From Candidatus Methylacidiphilales bacterium (GTDB lineage: Bacteria > Pseudomonadota > Gammaproteobacteria > JASGCS01), in assembly GCA_030054035.1 (NCBI GenBank), contig JASGCS010000003.1, positions 96,292-160,291 on the forward strand: a DNA stretch of 64,000 nt, in the 5' to 3' direction. Below, in pieces: positions 44,370 through 54,286 of this stretch. Positions within the stretch are counted from its first letter, which is position 1; each line of letters begins with the position of its first letter. Made by a program: the position numbers and the translations under genes. The notes below the pieces were generated by a model. The model had not been told where the DNA came from. It ran no database searches and saw only the letters and a program-made list of their open reading frames with translations.

Positions 44370-44456
44370 GTTACAATTATATACCATCAAAATGACAGGT
44401 ATATACGATAAAAACCATCAATTACACTTAAAAACCAACCAAAATAAGAAAAATCT

Positions 44457-45236
44457 ATGCCTAAATTCCCCATTGCCCCACTTCCCGCGCCATTAATCGC
44501 ACATCGTGGTTATTCGAGTAAAGCACCCGAAAACACATATGCAAGTTTTGAATTAGCATATCAATCTGGAGTGCGTTGGTTGGAGACTGATGTGCAGATC
44601 ATCAGTGATAATACATTTGTACTTTTTCATGACGAACACTTAGATCGCTGCACTGATATGTCTGGAATGGTGAGTAATTTAACTCATGCTAAATTGCCAT
44701 TAATAGATGCTGGAAGTTGGTTTTCACAAGAGTACGCTGGAGAGCAAATACCGGTATTAGAAGATTTTTTAAACTTTGTCTTAACACGAAACCTATATGT
44801 TAATTTAGAGTTAAAATTAGAAAATTCAAATGCTGACCCAGTTCATTATGCAAAACATTTTGTAAAAATATTACAGTCCAATGCTGAGATACTACCTAGG
44901 GTTCTACTAAGTAGTTTTGATTATCAGTTATTAGTGGCGGTAAGATCCCGACTACCTGAAGTTCCAATTGCATATCTTGCCGAAGAGCATGCTCCTGATG
45001 CATTTGATAAAATAAATAATATTCAAGCCTCAAGTTATCACATCGCGTTTCAAGCACTCTCCAAACAATTAGTTTCAGATTGCCTGAGTCGTGATATAGC
45101 GCTCAGAGTCTATACGGTTAATTCAATCAAGCTCTTAGCTTCACTTCTAAAATTTATTGAACCAATGCGAATTAGTGGATTCTTTACTGATGATCCTTTG
45201 ATTTTTATCACAGATCCGAGTGAGCAAGATTTATGA
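44457..45236 (+). CDS. ugpQ: glycerophosphodiester phosphodiesterase (UgpQ-like)
   Basis: Hydrolyses glycerophosphodiesters to glycerol-3-phosphate and an alcohol. GDPD TIM barrel of 259 aa: [18 protein letters not shown] (catalytic His/Arg, metal Glu), [20 protein letters not shown] and LDRCTDMSG. The end DLLIF-type region [12 protein letters not shown] is typical. No signal peptide, so cytosolic like UgpQ rather than periplasmic GlpQ. The 3' end overlaps the convergent trxB end by six bases. Confidence 0.92.
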   Translation: MPKFPIAPLPAPLIAHRGYSSKAPENTYASFELAYQSGVRWLETDVQIISDNTFVLFHDEHLDRCTDMSGMVSNLTHAKLPLIDAGSWFSQEYAGEQIPVLEDFLNFVLTRNLYVNLELKLENSNADPVHYAKHFVKILQSNAEILPRVLLSSFDYQLLVAVRSRLPEVPIAYLAEEHAPDAFDKINNIQASSYHIAFQALSKQLVSDCLSRDIALRVYTVNSIKLLASLLKFIEPMRISGFFTDDPLIFITDPSEQDL

Positions 45237-46163
45237 TTGAAAAAATTTTACCGCGTCTAGCGCAGCCATACACCCACTTCCCGCACTGGTGATGGCCTGT
45301 CTATAGATATGATCTGTAACATCGCCCGCAGCAAAAACACCATCAACACTTGTTTGGGTTAGTGCTTGATGGTTATGACCGACAGAGATATAGCCATTAT
45401 CCATGTCTAATTGACCCTGAAAAAGGGCAGTGTTGGGAGTGTGGCCAATCGCAATAAACAATCCATCTATAGCTAGGTTTTTACTGGTGGTTGAATTGGT
45501 GCTTTGTAACTCAACACCAGTTACAAAATCTTGACCAGTAATTTCTTTTACTGCGTAGTTCCAGCATGGAACTATGGTGCCTTGCTGGAAACAGTTTTGA
45601 ATTCTTTGTTGCAGTACCGCTTCGGCTCTTAAGGAGTCTCTTCTGTGAATAAGGTAAACCAACTTTGCAATTTTAGAGAGATAGAGTGCCTCTTCAACTG
45701 CTACGTTACCTCCTCCAACCACTGCTACCACTTTATTGCGATAGAAGAATCCATCGCAAGTCGCACAAGCGCTCACCCCTTTGCCAAGATATTTTTGTTC
45801 AGAAGGTAAGCCCAGATATTTTGCACTTGCGCCAGTTGCAATGATTAATGCCTCACATTGATATTCCATCTCGCCACTATGTAAAACAAAAGGTCTCTGT
45901 AATAGATTTACTTTAGTGATATGTTCTTGAATAATCTCCACACCCATTCTTGAGGCGTGCTCTTGTAACGATGCCATAAGTTCTGGGCCTAATAGACCTT
46001 CTTTACCACCTGGCCAATTTTCTACATCAGTAGTGGTCATGAGCTGGCCGCCAGGGTTTGAACCTTGGATCAAGAGGGGTTTGAGATTTGCCCGAGCAGC
46101 GTAAATTCCAGCCGTGTAACCCGAGGGGCCTGAGCCTATTATAATAAGTTGCGAATGTCTCAT
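45231..46163 (-). CDS. trxB: thioredoxin reductase
   Basis: NADPH-dependent flavoprotein that reduces thioredoxin. 310 aa. FAD motif [20 protein letters not shown], redox-active CATC in [20 protein letters not shown] motif [17 protein letters not shown] and C-terminal [20 protein letters not shown]. All expected residues are present. Divergent from the phosphopantetheinyl transferase gene. Confidence 0.95.
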   Translation of the reverse strand: MRHSQLIIIGSGPSGYTAGIYAARANLKPLLIQGSNPGGQLMTTTDVENWPGGKEGLLGPELMASLQEHASRMGVEIIQEHITKVNLLQRPFVLHSGEMEYQCEALIIATGASAKYLGLPSEQKYLGKGVSACATCDGFFYRNKVVAVVGGGNVAVEEALYLSKIAKLVYLIHRRDSLRAEAVLQQRIQNCFQQGTIVPCWNYAVKEITGQDFVTGVELQSTNSTTSKNLAIDGLFIAIGHTPNTALFQGQLDMDNGYISVGHNHQALTQTSVDGVFAAGDVTDHIYRQAITSAGSGCMAALDAVKFFQS

Positions 46164-46191
46164 CTACCTATTTTACTTAATTTATTTTTAA

Positions 46192-46815
46192 ATGATTGAA
46201 TTGATCCTAACCACGACGGCTTTTTTGCAGCGACAATATGGTCTAAACAAAAACGATATCTTAACCGAGCAGGAACTTCAGGTCTATAATCAAAGACCTG
46301 TTTCATCTTTAGCTAGAGTTGGCTTGCGAGTTGCGCTGGGTAAAAGAATTGGCGTCCCACCAGCTGAGGTACAATTAACTACGCTAAACGCTAAACCTTG
46401 TGAAGCTAAACAGCAAATTTATTTTTCCCAAAGTCATAGTCGCTCACTCATTGCCTATGCGCTGAGTAAAGAATATGATTTGGGAGTAGATATTGAATAC
46501 TCTGATCGAGAAATTCCATCACAGCAAAATTCCATTCGTAATAGATTTACATTGAATCATAGAAATCCATTTCTTCAGGAATGGACCTGTTTGGAAGCTA
46601 AAGCGAAATTGCAAGGAGTATCAGTTTTTGCGTTAGCAAAGTTACAATCAGCAAAAGACGTTAGCATGGTAAGTTTTTGTTATGAACTTCCTGCAACTTT
46701 TACTTGGCACCATGTTGATTTTCAATCCGCTAAACGCGCCACGAAGGATACCGCGAGGGATAGCACTAGTAATGGGCTGTGGTTAGCTCTAGCGTATCAA
46801 GCAAAGAAAAATTAG
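46192..46815 (+). CDS. 4'-phosphopantetheinyl transferase superfamily protein
   Basis: 207 aa, Sfp/AcpT-like. Motifs: IYFSQSHSRSLIAYALS, the metal-binding YDLGVDIEYSDRE (G-V-D-I-E), and FLQEWTCLEAKAKLQG (the W-x-x-x-E-A-x-x-K element). These transfer phosphopantetheine from CoA to carrier proteins. No NRPS/PKS gene is in the window, so the target is unknown. It overlaps the 3' end of the convergent amidotransferase gene by four bases. Confidence 0.82.
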   Translation: MIELILTTTAFLQRQYGLNKNDILTEQELQVYNQRPVSSLARVGLRVALGKRIGVPPAEVQLTTLNAKPCEAKQQIYFSQSHSRSLIAYALSKEYDLGVDIEYSDREIPSQQNSIRNRFTLNHRNPFLQEWTCLEAKAKLQGVSVFALAKLQSAKDVSMVSFCYELPATFTWHHVDFQSAKRATKDTARDSTSNGLWLALAYQAKKN

Positions 46816-47516
46816 CTGCTTAAAAAAGCAACCATAGATTCTGCAAAATGTTGTGAGTCCACTTCTTTCTGTAAGGTTGCTTCAAATAATTTTGCACTTT
46901 CTTCACTGAGAGTTTTCCCTCTGTCTCTATTGATGAGGACTTGAATATACGCTTTGGTCATTTCAGGATGAGCTTGGGTCGTGAATGCATGGCCTGGGTA
47001 ATGGAGGATGGCGTGTTTACAAAACTCACTAGTACCAATTATTTGACAATCGGGAGGGGTGACGGTGACTTGATCATTGTGATAAACAGGGATTTTAAGC
47101 GTTGGTTGCCTATAATTAAAAAAAGTCGGTTGATTAATAATTGAATATTCATGAATGCCTATTCCCCAACCAACACTAGGTGTAACAATACCTCCGAGTG
47201 CTTGAGCGATGACCTGATGGCCAAAACAAATTCCCAGCAATTTAACTTTTTGAACATAGCTTTTTCTAACCAAATCTTTTACGACATGTACCCAGTAATA
47301 GTCATCTAATGCACAATGTCTGGAACCAGTAATAATCCAAGCATCGCAAGCGGTGTGAGACTCAGGGAAAATGTTATTCACGACTCGGAAAGTCTCAAAG
47401 GTGGCCTTTGGCATAAGGCCTGATAATAGTCTCTCAAACATAATAGGGTAATCCCCATATTGATCGATGACTTTTTGATCTGAACTTCTTCCAGTTTCTA
47501 AAACACCAATGCGCAT
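46812..47516 (-). CDS. class I glutamine amidotransferase-like protein
   Basis: 234 aa from the ATG at 47516 (MRIGVLETGRSSD). The frame to 47582 only enters potC. Nucleophile Cys in KLLGICFGHQVIAQALGG, His-Glu pair in TTQAHPEMTKAY, and the early ITGSRHCALDD. It resembles the GMP-synthase-like stand-alone amidotransferases. It is the last gene of the PotABC operon (one base after potC). In polyamine breakdown a gamma-glutamyl-GABA hydrolase (PuuD) of related fold is needed, so that role is attractive but unproven. Confidence 0.82.
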   Translation of the reverse strand: MRIGVLETGRSSDQKVIDQYGDYPIMFERLLSGLMPKATFETFRVVNNIFPESHTACDAWIITGSRHCALDDYYWVHVVKDLVRKSYVQKVKLLGICFGHQVIAQALGGIVTPSVGWGIGIHEYSIINQPTFFNYRQPTLKIPVYHNDQVTVTPPDCQIIGTSEFCKHAILHYPGHAFTTQAHPEMTKAYIQVLINRDRGKTLSEESAKLFEATLQKEVDSQHFAESMVAFLSS

Positions 47517-47517
47517 G

Positions 47518-48342
47518 TTAGGACCCACTTTCTGAGAGTAACTTTTTCTTCTCGTTTCTGAAAGTGTAATAACTAATTGCAATTACTAAGATGCTCACAA
47601 AAATAACAATAAAAGTTGCCAGAACATTAATCATAGGTGATAATCCAAAACGGATTTTTGAAAATATAAATATAGGCAAGGTAGTGGCGTTTGGCCCAGT
47701 CACAAATGAAGCAATCACGACATCATCAAGTGAAAGAGTAAATGAGAGTAGCCAAGCTGACAGTAATGCTGGTGTTACGGAAGGTAAAACGATATCCCAG
47801 AACACTCGTGCCGGCCTAGCGCCTAAATCCATCGCCGCCTCTTCTATAGATGGGTTTAAGAATAAAAGTTGAGACTGCATTACCCCAGTTACATAGGCGA
47901 CGCAGAACGTGGTGTGAGCGATCACAATTGTAACAAATCCTCGTTCTGGAGGCCAGCCAATTAAATTTTCTAACGATACAAATAGAAGTAGTAGCGAAAG
48001 ACCCAGTATCACATCGGGAAGAATTAAAGGAGAAAGCACCATACCGGTCAACAACATTCGCCCGGTGAATTTGCCATACCGAGAGATAGCTAAGGCAGCA
48101 GCAGTTCCAATGACCAGAGCTAAACTTGCGCTAATCGTGGCGATTTTTAGACTCAACCATGCCGCGCTCAAGAAGGCTGTGTCATTAAAAATTTCAACAT
48201 ACCACCTAAATGAAAAACCTCCCCATACCGAGACCAATCGACCGCCATTAAAACTAAATGCAATCATATATAGTATCGGTACATACAGGAATATAAAAAC
48301 CCCAATTGACCATGAAACCAAGAAGTAACTTTTTTTTCTCAT
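47518..48342 (-). CDS. potC: spermidine/putrescine ABC permease PotC
   Basis: Inner-membrane permease of the polyamine importer, 274 aa with about six helices. The ABC-permease EAA loop is EEAAMDLGARPARVFWDIVL. The N-terminus VFIFLYVPILYMIAFSFN and the segment SLSLDDVVIASFV-like FTLSLDDVVIASFVTGP match PotC. Second permease after potB, 29 bases apart. Confidence 0.94.
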   Translation of the reverse strand: MRKKSYFLVSWSIGVFIFLYVPILYMIAFSFNGGRLVSVWGGFSFRWYVEIFNDTAFLSAAWLSLKIATISASLALVIGTAAALAISRYGKFTGRMLLTGMVLSPLILPDVILGLSLLLLFVSLENLIGWPPERGFVTIVIAHTTFCVAYVTGVMQSQLLFLNPSIEEAAMDLGARPARVFWDIVLPSVTPALLSAWLLSFTLSLDDVVIASFVTGPNATTLPIFIFSKIRFGLSPMINVLATFIVIFVSILVIAISYYTFRNEKKKLLSESGS

Positions 48343-48371
48343 AATAATATCTCCAATTTCCTCATGCCCTA

Positions 48372-49328
48372 TTAAATTTTTGGCCCACTTGCACTAACAT
48401 TTTTACTTTGCAAAAATACAATTGGAAAAATGATAATTAATAACATAACCGTCGCAACTGCTGAAGCGACAGGCCAATCTCTATTGGCAAAAAACTCGTT
48501 CCATAATTGTCGACCTATCATGATAGTATTGGCACCACCGAGTAATTCAGGAATAACAAATTCTCCGATCACTGGAATAAAAACTAATGCGCATCCAGCA
48601 ATAATGCCAGGTAATGAGTGCCAGAAGGTTACCGTAAAAAATGTTACTATTGGCCTCGCGCCTAAATCTGCGCTTGCTTCCAATAATCTTCCGTCTAACT
48701 TTACTAAGTTAGCGTATAAGGGTAAAATCATAAATGGAAGATACGCATAGACAATCCCAATGTAGACTGCAAAAGTTGTTTGCATCATGGCAATTGGTTC
48801 GCTGATCACACCTAACCAAAGCAACACGCTGTTGATCATACCAGTATTGTTTAGCATCCCAATCCAAGCGTAGATGCGCAATAAAAACGAAGTCCAAAAT
48901 GGAAGTATTACTAACATAAGTAGTAGATTTCTTTTTGCCAACGAGCTTCGCGCGATGTAGTATGCGATAGGGTAACCAATCACTAAGCACAAGATAGTGG
49001 AAAAAAAAGCAATATTTAAAGAATTTAAATAGGCTTGAATGTAGATATTATCTGTAGATAAGCCATCTTTTAGCAAGAAAAAATAGTTAGAAAAATCAAG
49101 GTTTAGAATAAACCGATAAGAATCTACTATTTCATAAAGAGCGGTGTAGGGCGGTCTGCCTATCACGGATTTCGCAAGTGAAATTTTAATGACAATTATT
49201 AATGGTATTAATAAAAATAACGCCCCCCAAATCATAGGAAGAGAAATTACAATCCTTCTCCCTTGTCTTAGGATGAATCTGTCAAAAATTGATCTTGCTT
49301 CAAGTGATTTAATTATCATAGATACCAT
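48372..49328 (-). CDS. potB: spermidine/putrescine ABC permease PotB
   Basis: Inner-membrane permease, 318 aa. The EAA loop is LLEASADLGARPIVTFFTVT. FVIPELLGGANTIMIGRQL and PFWTSFLLRIYAWIGML are conserved PotB blocks. It follows potA by 14 bases and heterodimerises with PotC. The N-terminus is slightly extended before the first helix. Confidence 0.94.
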   Translation of the reverse strand: MVSMIIKSLEARSIFDRFILRQGRRIVISLPMIWGALFLLIPLIIVIKISLAKSVIGRPPYTALYEIVDSYRFILNLDFSNYFFLLKDGLSTDNIYIQAYLNSLNIAFFSTILCLVIGYPIAYYIARSSLAKRNLLLMLVILPFWTSFLLRIYAWIGMLNNTGMINSVLLWLGVISEPIAMMQTTFAVYIGIVYAYLPFMILPLYANLVKLDGRLLEASADLGARPIVTFFTVTFWHSLPGIIAGCALVFIPVIGEFVIPELLGGANTIMIGRQLWNEFFANRDWPVASAVATVMLLIIIFPIVFLQSKNVSASGPKI

Positions 49329-49342
49329 ATCGACCCCCTTAA

Positions 49343-50458
49343 CTATATCGTTAGACTTACTACTGCTTCATCTGACCAGTTTAAAAAGACGGTTTCACCT
49401 TTATCAAAGATATTATCTGAATCTCTAGTATCGTTATGGCTAGAAACTTTAAAGGAAAAATCACCTACTTTAATTTGATAGAGTGTAATGCCACCCATGT
49501 AGGCTACTCCTGATACCTCCCCTTTACAACTGTTCGTTCCAAGCGGATGTTTGCTCTTTGGCGCACTCCTTGACAGTGTGATTTTTTCAGGTCGTACGGC
49601 AGCCCAAACGGTTTGGTTAGTATGTGCGCTAATACCATGTGGAATAAAAAATTTTAGATCTGGAATGGTTTTTGATTCAACCACAGCGTGATCCGCCTCA
49701 TCATTGATGAGCACACCTTCGGAAGTATTTATGGTGCCAATGAAATTAGCGACAAATCTTGAATTGGGAAACTCATAGACTTCTTCAGGGGCTCCGGTTT
49801 GCACAATTTCCCCTTCATTCATAACGCCTAAGCGGTTAGAGAGAATCATAGCTTCTTCCTGATCATGGGTAACCACGATAAAAGTAATCCCTAAAGTTTC
49901 TTGTAAATTAATTAATTCAAATTGAGTTTCTTCCCGTAATTTTTTATCTAGCGCGCCTAAGGGCTCGTCTAATAGCAATAATTTTGGTTTTTTTACTAGG
50001 GCTCTGGCCAAGGCTACTCGTTGTTGTTGTCCTCCAGATAACTGATTCGGTTTTCTATGTTTGAGATGGGTAAGTTTGACCATGGCTAATATCTCAGATA
50101 CTCTTTGTTGAATTTCAGCCTTAGGGGTTTTTTCTCTTTTTAATCCATAGGCGACATTTTCCTCAACGGTCATATGTGGAAAAAGGGCGTAGGATTGAAA
50201 CATCATATTTACTGGCCTTTCAAAAGATGGTAAATCGTTAATGACCTGACCATCTAATTCTATTGTGCCACTGGTGGGATCTTCAAAGCCGGCAATCATC
50301 CTTAATAGTGTGCTTTTTCCGCATCCCGAACCACCAAGTAAACAAAAAATTTCTGATTCGTAAATCTCAAGACTTACATTATTGACTGCAGTAAAGTTGT
50401 CAAACTTTTTAGTTACCGAGTTAACTCTAAGTAGTACACGCTTATTTTCAATTTTCAT
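49343..50458 (-). CDS. potA: spermidine/putrescine ABC ATPase PotA
   Basis: ATPase of the polyamine importer, 371 aa. Walker A LLGGSGCGKSTLLRMIAG, signature NQLSGGQQQRVALARALV, Walker B LLLLDEPLGALDKKLRE, and the H-loop VVTHDQEEAMILS. The C-terminal TOBE_2 domain (NFIGTINTSEG onward) is present. An intrinsic terminator lies between potD and potA, so potABC would be made at a lower level than PotD, or from its own promoter. Confidence 0.95.
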   Translation of the reverse strand: MKIENKRVLLRVNSVTKKFDNFTAVNNVSLEIYESEIFCLLGGSGCGKSTLLRMIAGFEDPTSGTIELDGQVINDLPSFERPVNMMFQSYALFPHMTVEENVAYGLKREKTPKAEIQQRVSEILAMVKLTHLKHRKPNQLSGGQQQRVALARALVKKPKLLLLDEPLGALDKKLREETQFELINLQETLGITFIVVTHDQEEAMILSNRLGVMNEGEIVQTGAPEEVYEFPNSRFVANFIGTINTSEGVLINDEADHAVVESKTIPDLKFFIPHGISAHTNQTVWAAVRPEKITLSRSAPKSKHPLGTNSCKGEVSGVAYMGGITLYQIKVGDFSFKVSSHNDTRDSDNIFDKGETVFLNWSDEAVVSLTI

Positions 50459-50488
50459 TTATAAACCCCCTTTTTTTTGAATATAAAT

Positions 50489-50530
50489 AAAAAAGCCAAT
50501 CAGTTTAAAAATAAGCTAATTGGCTTTTTC
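50489..50530 (-). terminator. intrinsic terminator/attenuator between potD and potA
   Basis: AAAAAGCCAAT (50490-50500) and ATTGGCTTTTT (50519-50529) form an 11-base stem with an 18-base loop. On the minus strand the second arm ends in a T-run. It probably allows partial read-through into potABC. Confidence 0.75.
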
Positions 50531-50546
50531 ATGTTTTTTATTTTTG

Positions 50547-51674
50547 TTACTTTGTTGATGCCTTGATTTCAGTCCACGCTTTAGTTAACTTTCTATCATA
50601 CTCTTGTGTGTAGGCACGGAGTGCGACAAGCTTTGCTTTTGCAGCTTCAGACGGAAAGATTGCTTCATTTTCAGCTACCGCTTTATCGAGTAATGGCAAC
50701 GAAGCCTTGTTACTGTTAGCAAACTTTATGTGATTGCTGATTCGAGCGGTTGTTTCTGGCTCTAGGAAATAATTCAAAAACTCATGAGCTTCTGCAACAT
50801 TTTTAGCATCAGCTGGAATGACCATGGTGTCAAACCAAACTATTGCACCTTCTTTTGGTACCAGATACTTAATTTTAATGTTGTTTTTTGCTTCTTCAGC
50901 TCTTGCTTGCGCGTTGAGTACATCGCCATTGAAGCCGATTAAGATACATATTTCACCATTAGCGATATCATTAATATATCTAGCGGTATCAAAATAGCGA
51001 ACATTTTTGGCGATTGATTTAAGCAAATCTTTAGCTTTATTTAGCTCGTCTTCTTTTTCTGAGTTAGGGTTAAAGCCTAAATAAATTAACGCATTTCCAA
51101 TTACTTCTGGAGGGGAGTCCATTAGACCAATACCACAAGATTTTAATTTTGCAGCATTTTTTGGATCAAATAAAACACTCCAACTATCAATGTTGGATGT
51201 ACCTAATGCTTTAGTTACTTTTTCAACATTATAACCAATTGCGGTGGTACCCCATAAATAATTAATTGCGTGCTCATTATTAGGATCAAACTGGGCAAGG
51301 TTTTTGTAAAAATCTGGGTCGACATTTTTATAATTTGGAATTTTTGATTTATCCAATTTTTGTACCAGACCAGCCTTTACAAATCGTTCCATAAAATTTG
51401 ATGCTGGAACCACGATGTCATAACCGGAACTACCTGCAGTTAATTTAGCTTCAACCACTTCGTTGGTATCAAATAAGTCATACTTGACCTTGATGCCAGT
51501 CTTGGCTTCAAAATCAGGGATGGTCTTTTCGTCTATGTAGTCATTCCAGTTGTAGATATTTAATACCCGATCTCCGCTGGCTGTTTCTGAATCTTTTTTA
51601 CCACAAGAAACCAATACCAACATAGTTGCCATGATACTTGTTGCTAATAGTAATTTATTTTTATTCTTAATCAT
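50547..51674 (-). CDS. potD: spermidine/putrescine-binding lipoprotein PotD
   Basis: 375 aa. Lipobox MLVLVSC after a short N-terminal helix. LNIYNWNDYIDEKTIPDFE, KYDLFDTNEVVEAKLTAG, PASNFMERFVKAG and ICILIGFNGDVLNAQARAEE match PotD/PotF. AAGGAG precedes the ATG. It sits between the PuuA-like gene and potABC on the same strand. A clear paralogue is at 31369-32493. Confidence 0.94.
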   Translation of the reverse strand: MIKNKNKLLLATSIMATMLVLVSCGKKDSETASGDRVLNIYNWNDYIDEKTIPDFEAKTGIKVKYDLFDTNEVVEAKLTAGSSGYDIVVPASNFMERFVKAGLVQKLDKSKIPNYKNVDPDFYKNLAQFDPNNEHAINYLWGTTAIGYNVEKVTKALGTSNIDSWSVLFDPKNAAKLKSCGIGLMDSPPEVIGNALIYLGFNPNSEKEDELNKAKDLLKSIAKNVRYFDTARYINDIANGEICILIGFNGDVLNAQARAEEAKNNIKIKYLVPKEGAIVWFDTMVIPADAKNVAEAHEFLNYFLEPETTARISNHIKFANSNKASLPLLDKAVAENEAIFPSEAAKAKLVALRAYTQEYDRKLTKAWTEIKASTK

Positions 51675-51748
51675 TGTAAATCTCCTTAATTGTTTTACTC
51701 TATCTACTATACTATAAAACTAGTTGCTTTTCAATAGTTATTTTTTTA

Positions 51749-53116
51749 CTATAGCATATCCAAGTAGGTGCTATACTCAAACTGATTAATTTTAGTAGAA
51801 AATACATCGTACTCTTGATTTTTACAGTCTAAAAATATTTTTATCAGTTTGGGGTCAATAATGTCTTTTAACCTAGTGCCTTTTTCAAGGGTTTCTATAG
51901 AAGTAGCCCAATCTTGCGGGATTTCTGGGGCATTTGCCATATATGCGTTCCCAGTAATTGGTTTTGGTGGGTCTATTTTCTTAGTTAGTCCATATAAAGC
52001 AGAACCTAATGATGTGGCCGCTACCAGGTAGGGATTGGCGTCAGCACCAGGCAATCTAAATTCTATTCGGCGACTAACCGGCGGTCCACTTGGAATTCTT
52101 AGTGCGACAGTTCGGTTGTCATATCCCCAGCTAATATTTTTGGGGCAAAGTTCACCATGTCTCAATCTGCGGTACGAGTTAATATTTGGGGCGCAAAATA
52201 AAGTATATTCACCCATCACTTTACACATGCCACCTAACGCATAGAGTAACTCTTGAGTGCCTTTATCCGTACCATCATCAAAAATATTTTTACCTTGATT
52301 ATCAATCAGGCTATAGTGCATATGCATACCGCTTCCGGATTGTTCTAAGTATGGTTTTGCCATAAAAGTTGCCCGATAGCCATGTTTTCGTGCTATCCCT
52401 CTAATGATTTGTTTTAACAAAAGCGCATCATCAGCAGCTCTAACTGCATCTGATTGGTGAACTAAGTTTATTTCAAATTGACCACAGCCACATTCAGAGA
52501 GTATATTTTCAGTTGGTAATCTCATGCCCTCGGCTGCCACAATAACCTCATCCATAAAGGTATCAAAAATCTCAAGCTCATCCATAGAGTATGAGTTGGT
52601 AAATTGTAATGGTTTAGAATGCCCTTCAGGTGTGGGGGGTGATGCGAATTCACTGTTAGGGTTAGTTAAGTAAAATTCCATTTCAAAGGCAACCACTGGC
52701 GTTAATTGTAATTCTTGATATTTTTGTACTACTGAAACTAACGCATTCCTAGGATCGTAAAAAGAAGGCACACCTTCTTCGTTGGTAAGCGTTACCATGA
52801 GCAATGACGAAGGGATGGAGTTCCATACTTTTGGCATTAATCCAAGGTTAGAAGGTAGGCAAATCCCATCCAAATCACCACTGGCGTAAGAAATTCTGGT
52901 CACATCATTACCCCAAACATCAAAGTAAAAAGTTGAAAGTGGCATTCTCATTTTTCTTTGATACACTGAATCTAACTTTGAGATAGGGATACTTTTACCC
53001 CTAAAAATCCCATTGATATCACAGATCACTACTTCAATTCTGTCGATAGTCGGGTTATCTTCTAACCATTTTTTTGCTTCTTTATATTCTAGTTCTAGCT
53101 GCTTATCAATATCCAT
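51749..53116 (-). CDS. puuA: glutamine synthetase family, gamma-glutamylputrescine synthetase-like
   Basis: 455 aa from the ATG at 53116 (MDIDKQLELEY), with AAAGAGG upstream; an in-frame TTG at 53131 is less likely. GS-fold blocks: FEMEFYLTNP, CGCGQFEINLVHQ, GSGMHMHYSLID, NSYRRLRHGELCP and RRIEFRLPGADANPYLVAA. The N-terminal beta-grasp region and its place upstream of potDABC fit the PuuA/GlnA3-like group that glutamylates polyamines, rather than housekeeping GlnA (no adenylylation-type C-terminus). The exact amine is inferred from context. Confidence 0.85.
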   Translation of the reverse strand: MDIDKQLELEYKEAKKWLEDNPTIDRIEVVICDINGIFRGKSIPISKLDSVYQRKMRMPLSTFYFDVWGNDVTRISYASGDLDGICLPSNLGLMPKVWNSIPSSLLMVTLTNEEGVPSFYDPRNALVSVVQKYQELQLTPVVAFEMEFYLTNPNSEFASPPTPEGHSKPLQFTNSYSMDELEIFDTFMDEVIVAAEGMRLPTENILSECGCGQFEINLVHQSDAVRAADDALLLKQIIRGIARKHGYRATFMAKPYLEQSGSGMHMHYSLIDNQGKNIFDDGTDKGTQELLYALGGMCKVMGEYTLFCAPNINSYRRLRHGELCPKNISWGYDNRTVALRIPSGPPVSRRIEFRLPGADANPYLVAATSLGSALYGLTKKIDPPKPITGNAYMANAPEIPQDWATSIETLEKGTRLKDIIDPKLIKIFLDCKNQEYDVFSTKINQFEYSTYLDML

Positions 53117-53324
53117 ATATACCTCTTTCAATTATTACATTGACTCTAGTATACTCATTGCCATTTTAAAAAATATCCCAAAAGTATTAAAAGTAGCTGT
53201 TTATATAGCTACAGGCACAATTTTCTGATTTTAAGTATGTTTTTTCTAGATAAAATACTTATGCAAATAATTATTTTATCTAGTACAATATTGGTATATT
53301 TAACTAAAAGGAGTGGGAATTAAT
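53117..53324. promoter_or_regulatory. divergent region between puuA-like gene and porin, with inverted repeat
   Basis: CTAGATAAAAT (53246-53256) and ATTTTATCTAG (53273-53283) are perfectly complementary across 16 bases. A shorter pair, GTAGCT and AGCTAC, lies near 53195-53215. TATACT on the minus strand (near 53155) could be the puuA -10. Likely operator region of the polyamine genes. No gene is seen in these 208 bases. Confidence 0.45.
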
Positions 53325-54134
53325 ATGAAAAAATTAACAATAATATTTGGAGTAGTTTCATTATTACTTGGAGCAGCATCAATAGCAAGAGCCGCTGAAG
53401 AAAAATCAGATTGGAGTGTTGTTGGATCAGTTGCGTTATCAAGTGAGTATAACTTTAGAGGACTGACACTTTCTGCAAGGCAACCAGCTTTGCAACATTC
53501 AGTAACTGCATCGCATAAGTCTGGTGGGTATTTTGGTTACTGGGCATCTAATGTAAATGGACAAAAGAGAAGCTCTACAAAAACACAACAACAAGCATTG
53601 GAAATAGATTTATACGCAGGGTTGTACTATGAAGTCAATGAAAATTTCTATGTAGATCTATTAGGATTGTTTTATACATATAACTTCATTGGTGCTACTT
53701 CTAATGATGCAAATGAATTAAACGCAAATTCGGTTAGTGGTAATTTAAATTATCAAGAATATTTTGTAACATTAGGTTTTCTTGGTGGTAAATTGAAACT
53801 AATTGGTGCTTATTCACCTGAGTTTTTTGGATTTGGTGCATTAGGTGAAAGTTCTTACCTACAAGTTGCTTATGATGGTCAAGTTGCAGACAATTTTAAG
53901 ATTCGCGCTTCTGTTGGTTCAACTAATATCAGTAATAAAATTTATAAAAATATCTCTTCGCTCATTGACTATAAATTAGCTTTTGTTGCTAATTGGAATG
54001 ACGGTGCTGACGAAGCTGAATTTGCTTTTATTGGTGTTGATAAAAATGCTAAAGATTTTTATTTAAATGATTTCGGATACGAAAGAAGTTTTTATGAAGA
54101 TAGATTACAATTCACATTAAAAAAAGGTTTTTAG
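53325..54134 (+). CDS. TorF-family putative porin (Gcw_chp/TIGR02001)
   Basis: 269 aa from the ATG at 53325 (AAGGAG upstream); a GTG at 53313 is not needed. Signal peptide KKLTIIFGVVSLLLGAASIA ending in ARA-A. The mature start WSVVGSVALSSEYNFRGLTL is diagnostic of the family. Alternating strands and a C-terminal aromatic end (LQFTLKKGF) indicate an outer-membrane beta-barrel. Substrate unknown; polyamine entry is possible from position. A strong terminator follows. Confidence 0.85.
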   Translation: MKKLTIIFGVVSLLLGAASIARAAEEKSDWSVVGSVALSSEYNFRGLTLSARQPALQHSVTASHKSGGYFGYWASNVNGQKRSSTKTQQQALEIDLYAGLYYEVNENFYVDLLGLFYTYNFIGATSNDANELNANSVSGNLNYQEYFVTLGFLGGKLKLIGAYSPEFFGFGALGESSYLQVAYDGQVADNFKIRASVGSTNISNKIYKNISSLIDYKLAFVANWNDGADEAEFAFIGVDKNAKDFYLNDFGYERSFYEDRLQFTLKKGF

Positions 54135-54162
54135 TTTTAAAGTAGTATTAATTGAATTAAGG

Positions 54163-54192
54163 AAAAACCCCAGCAATTGCTGGGGTTTTTTT
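54163..54192 (+). terminator. intrinsic terminator of the porin gene
   Basis: CCCCAGCAATTGCTGGGG is a complete palindrome, preceded by an A-run and followed by a T-run (54186-54192). Strong and probably bidirectional. Confidence 0.92.
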
Positions 54193-54286
54193 ATATATGG
54201 CTATGGTAATGTGTGGTGTCAATATGTTAATTGGATTTCTTCTTTAAAATAGTCTCAATCAAAAATTAAATAATGGAGAAAGTAAA

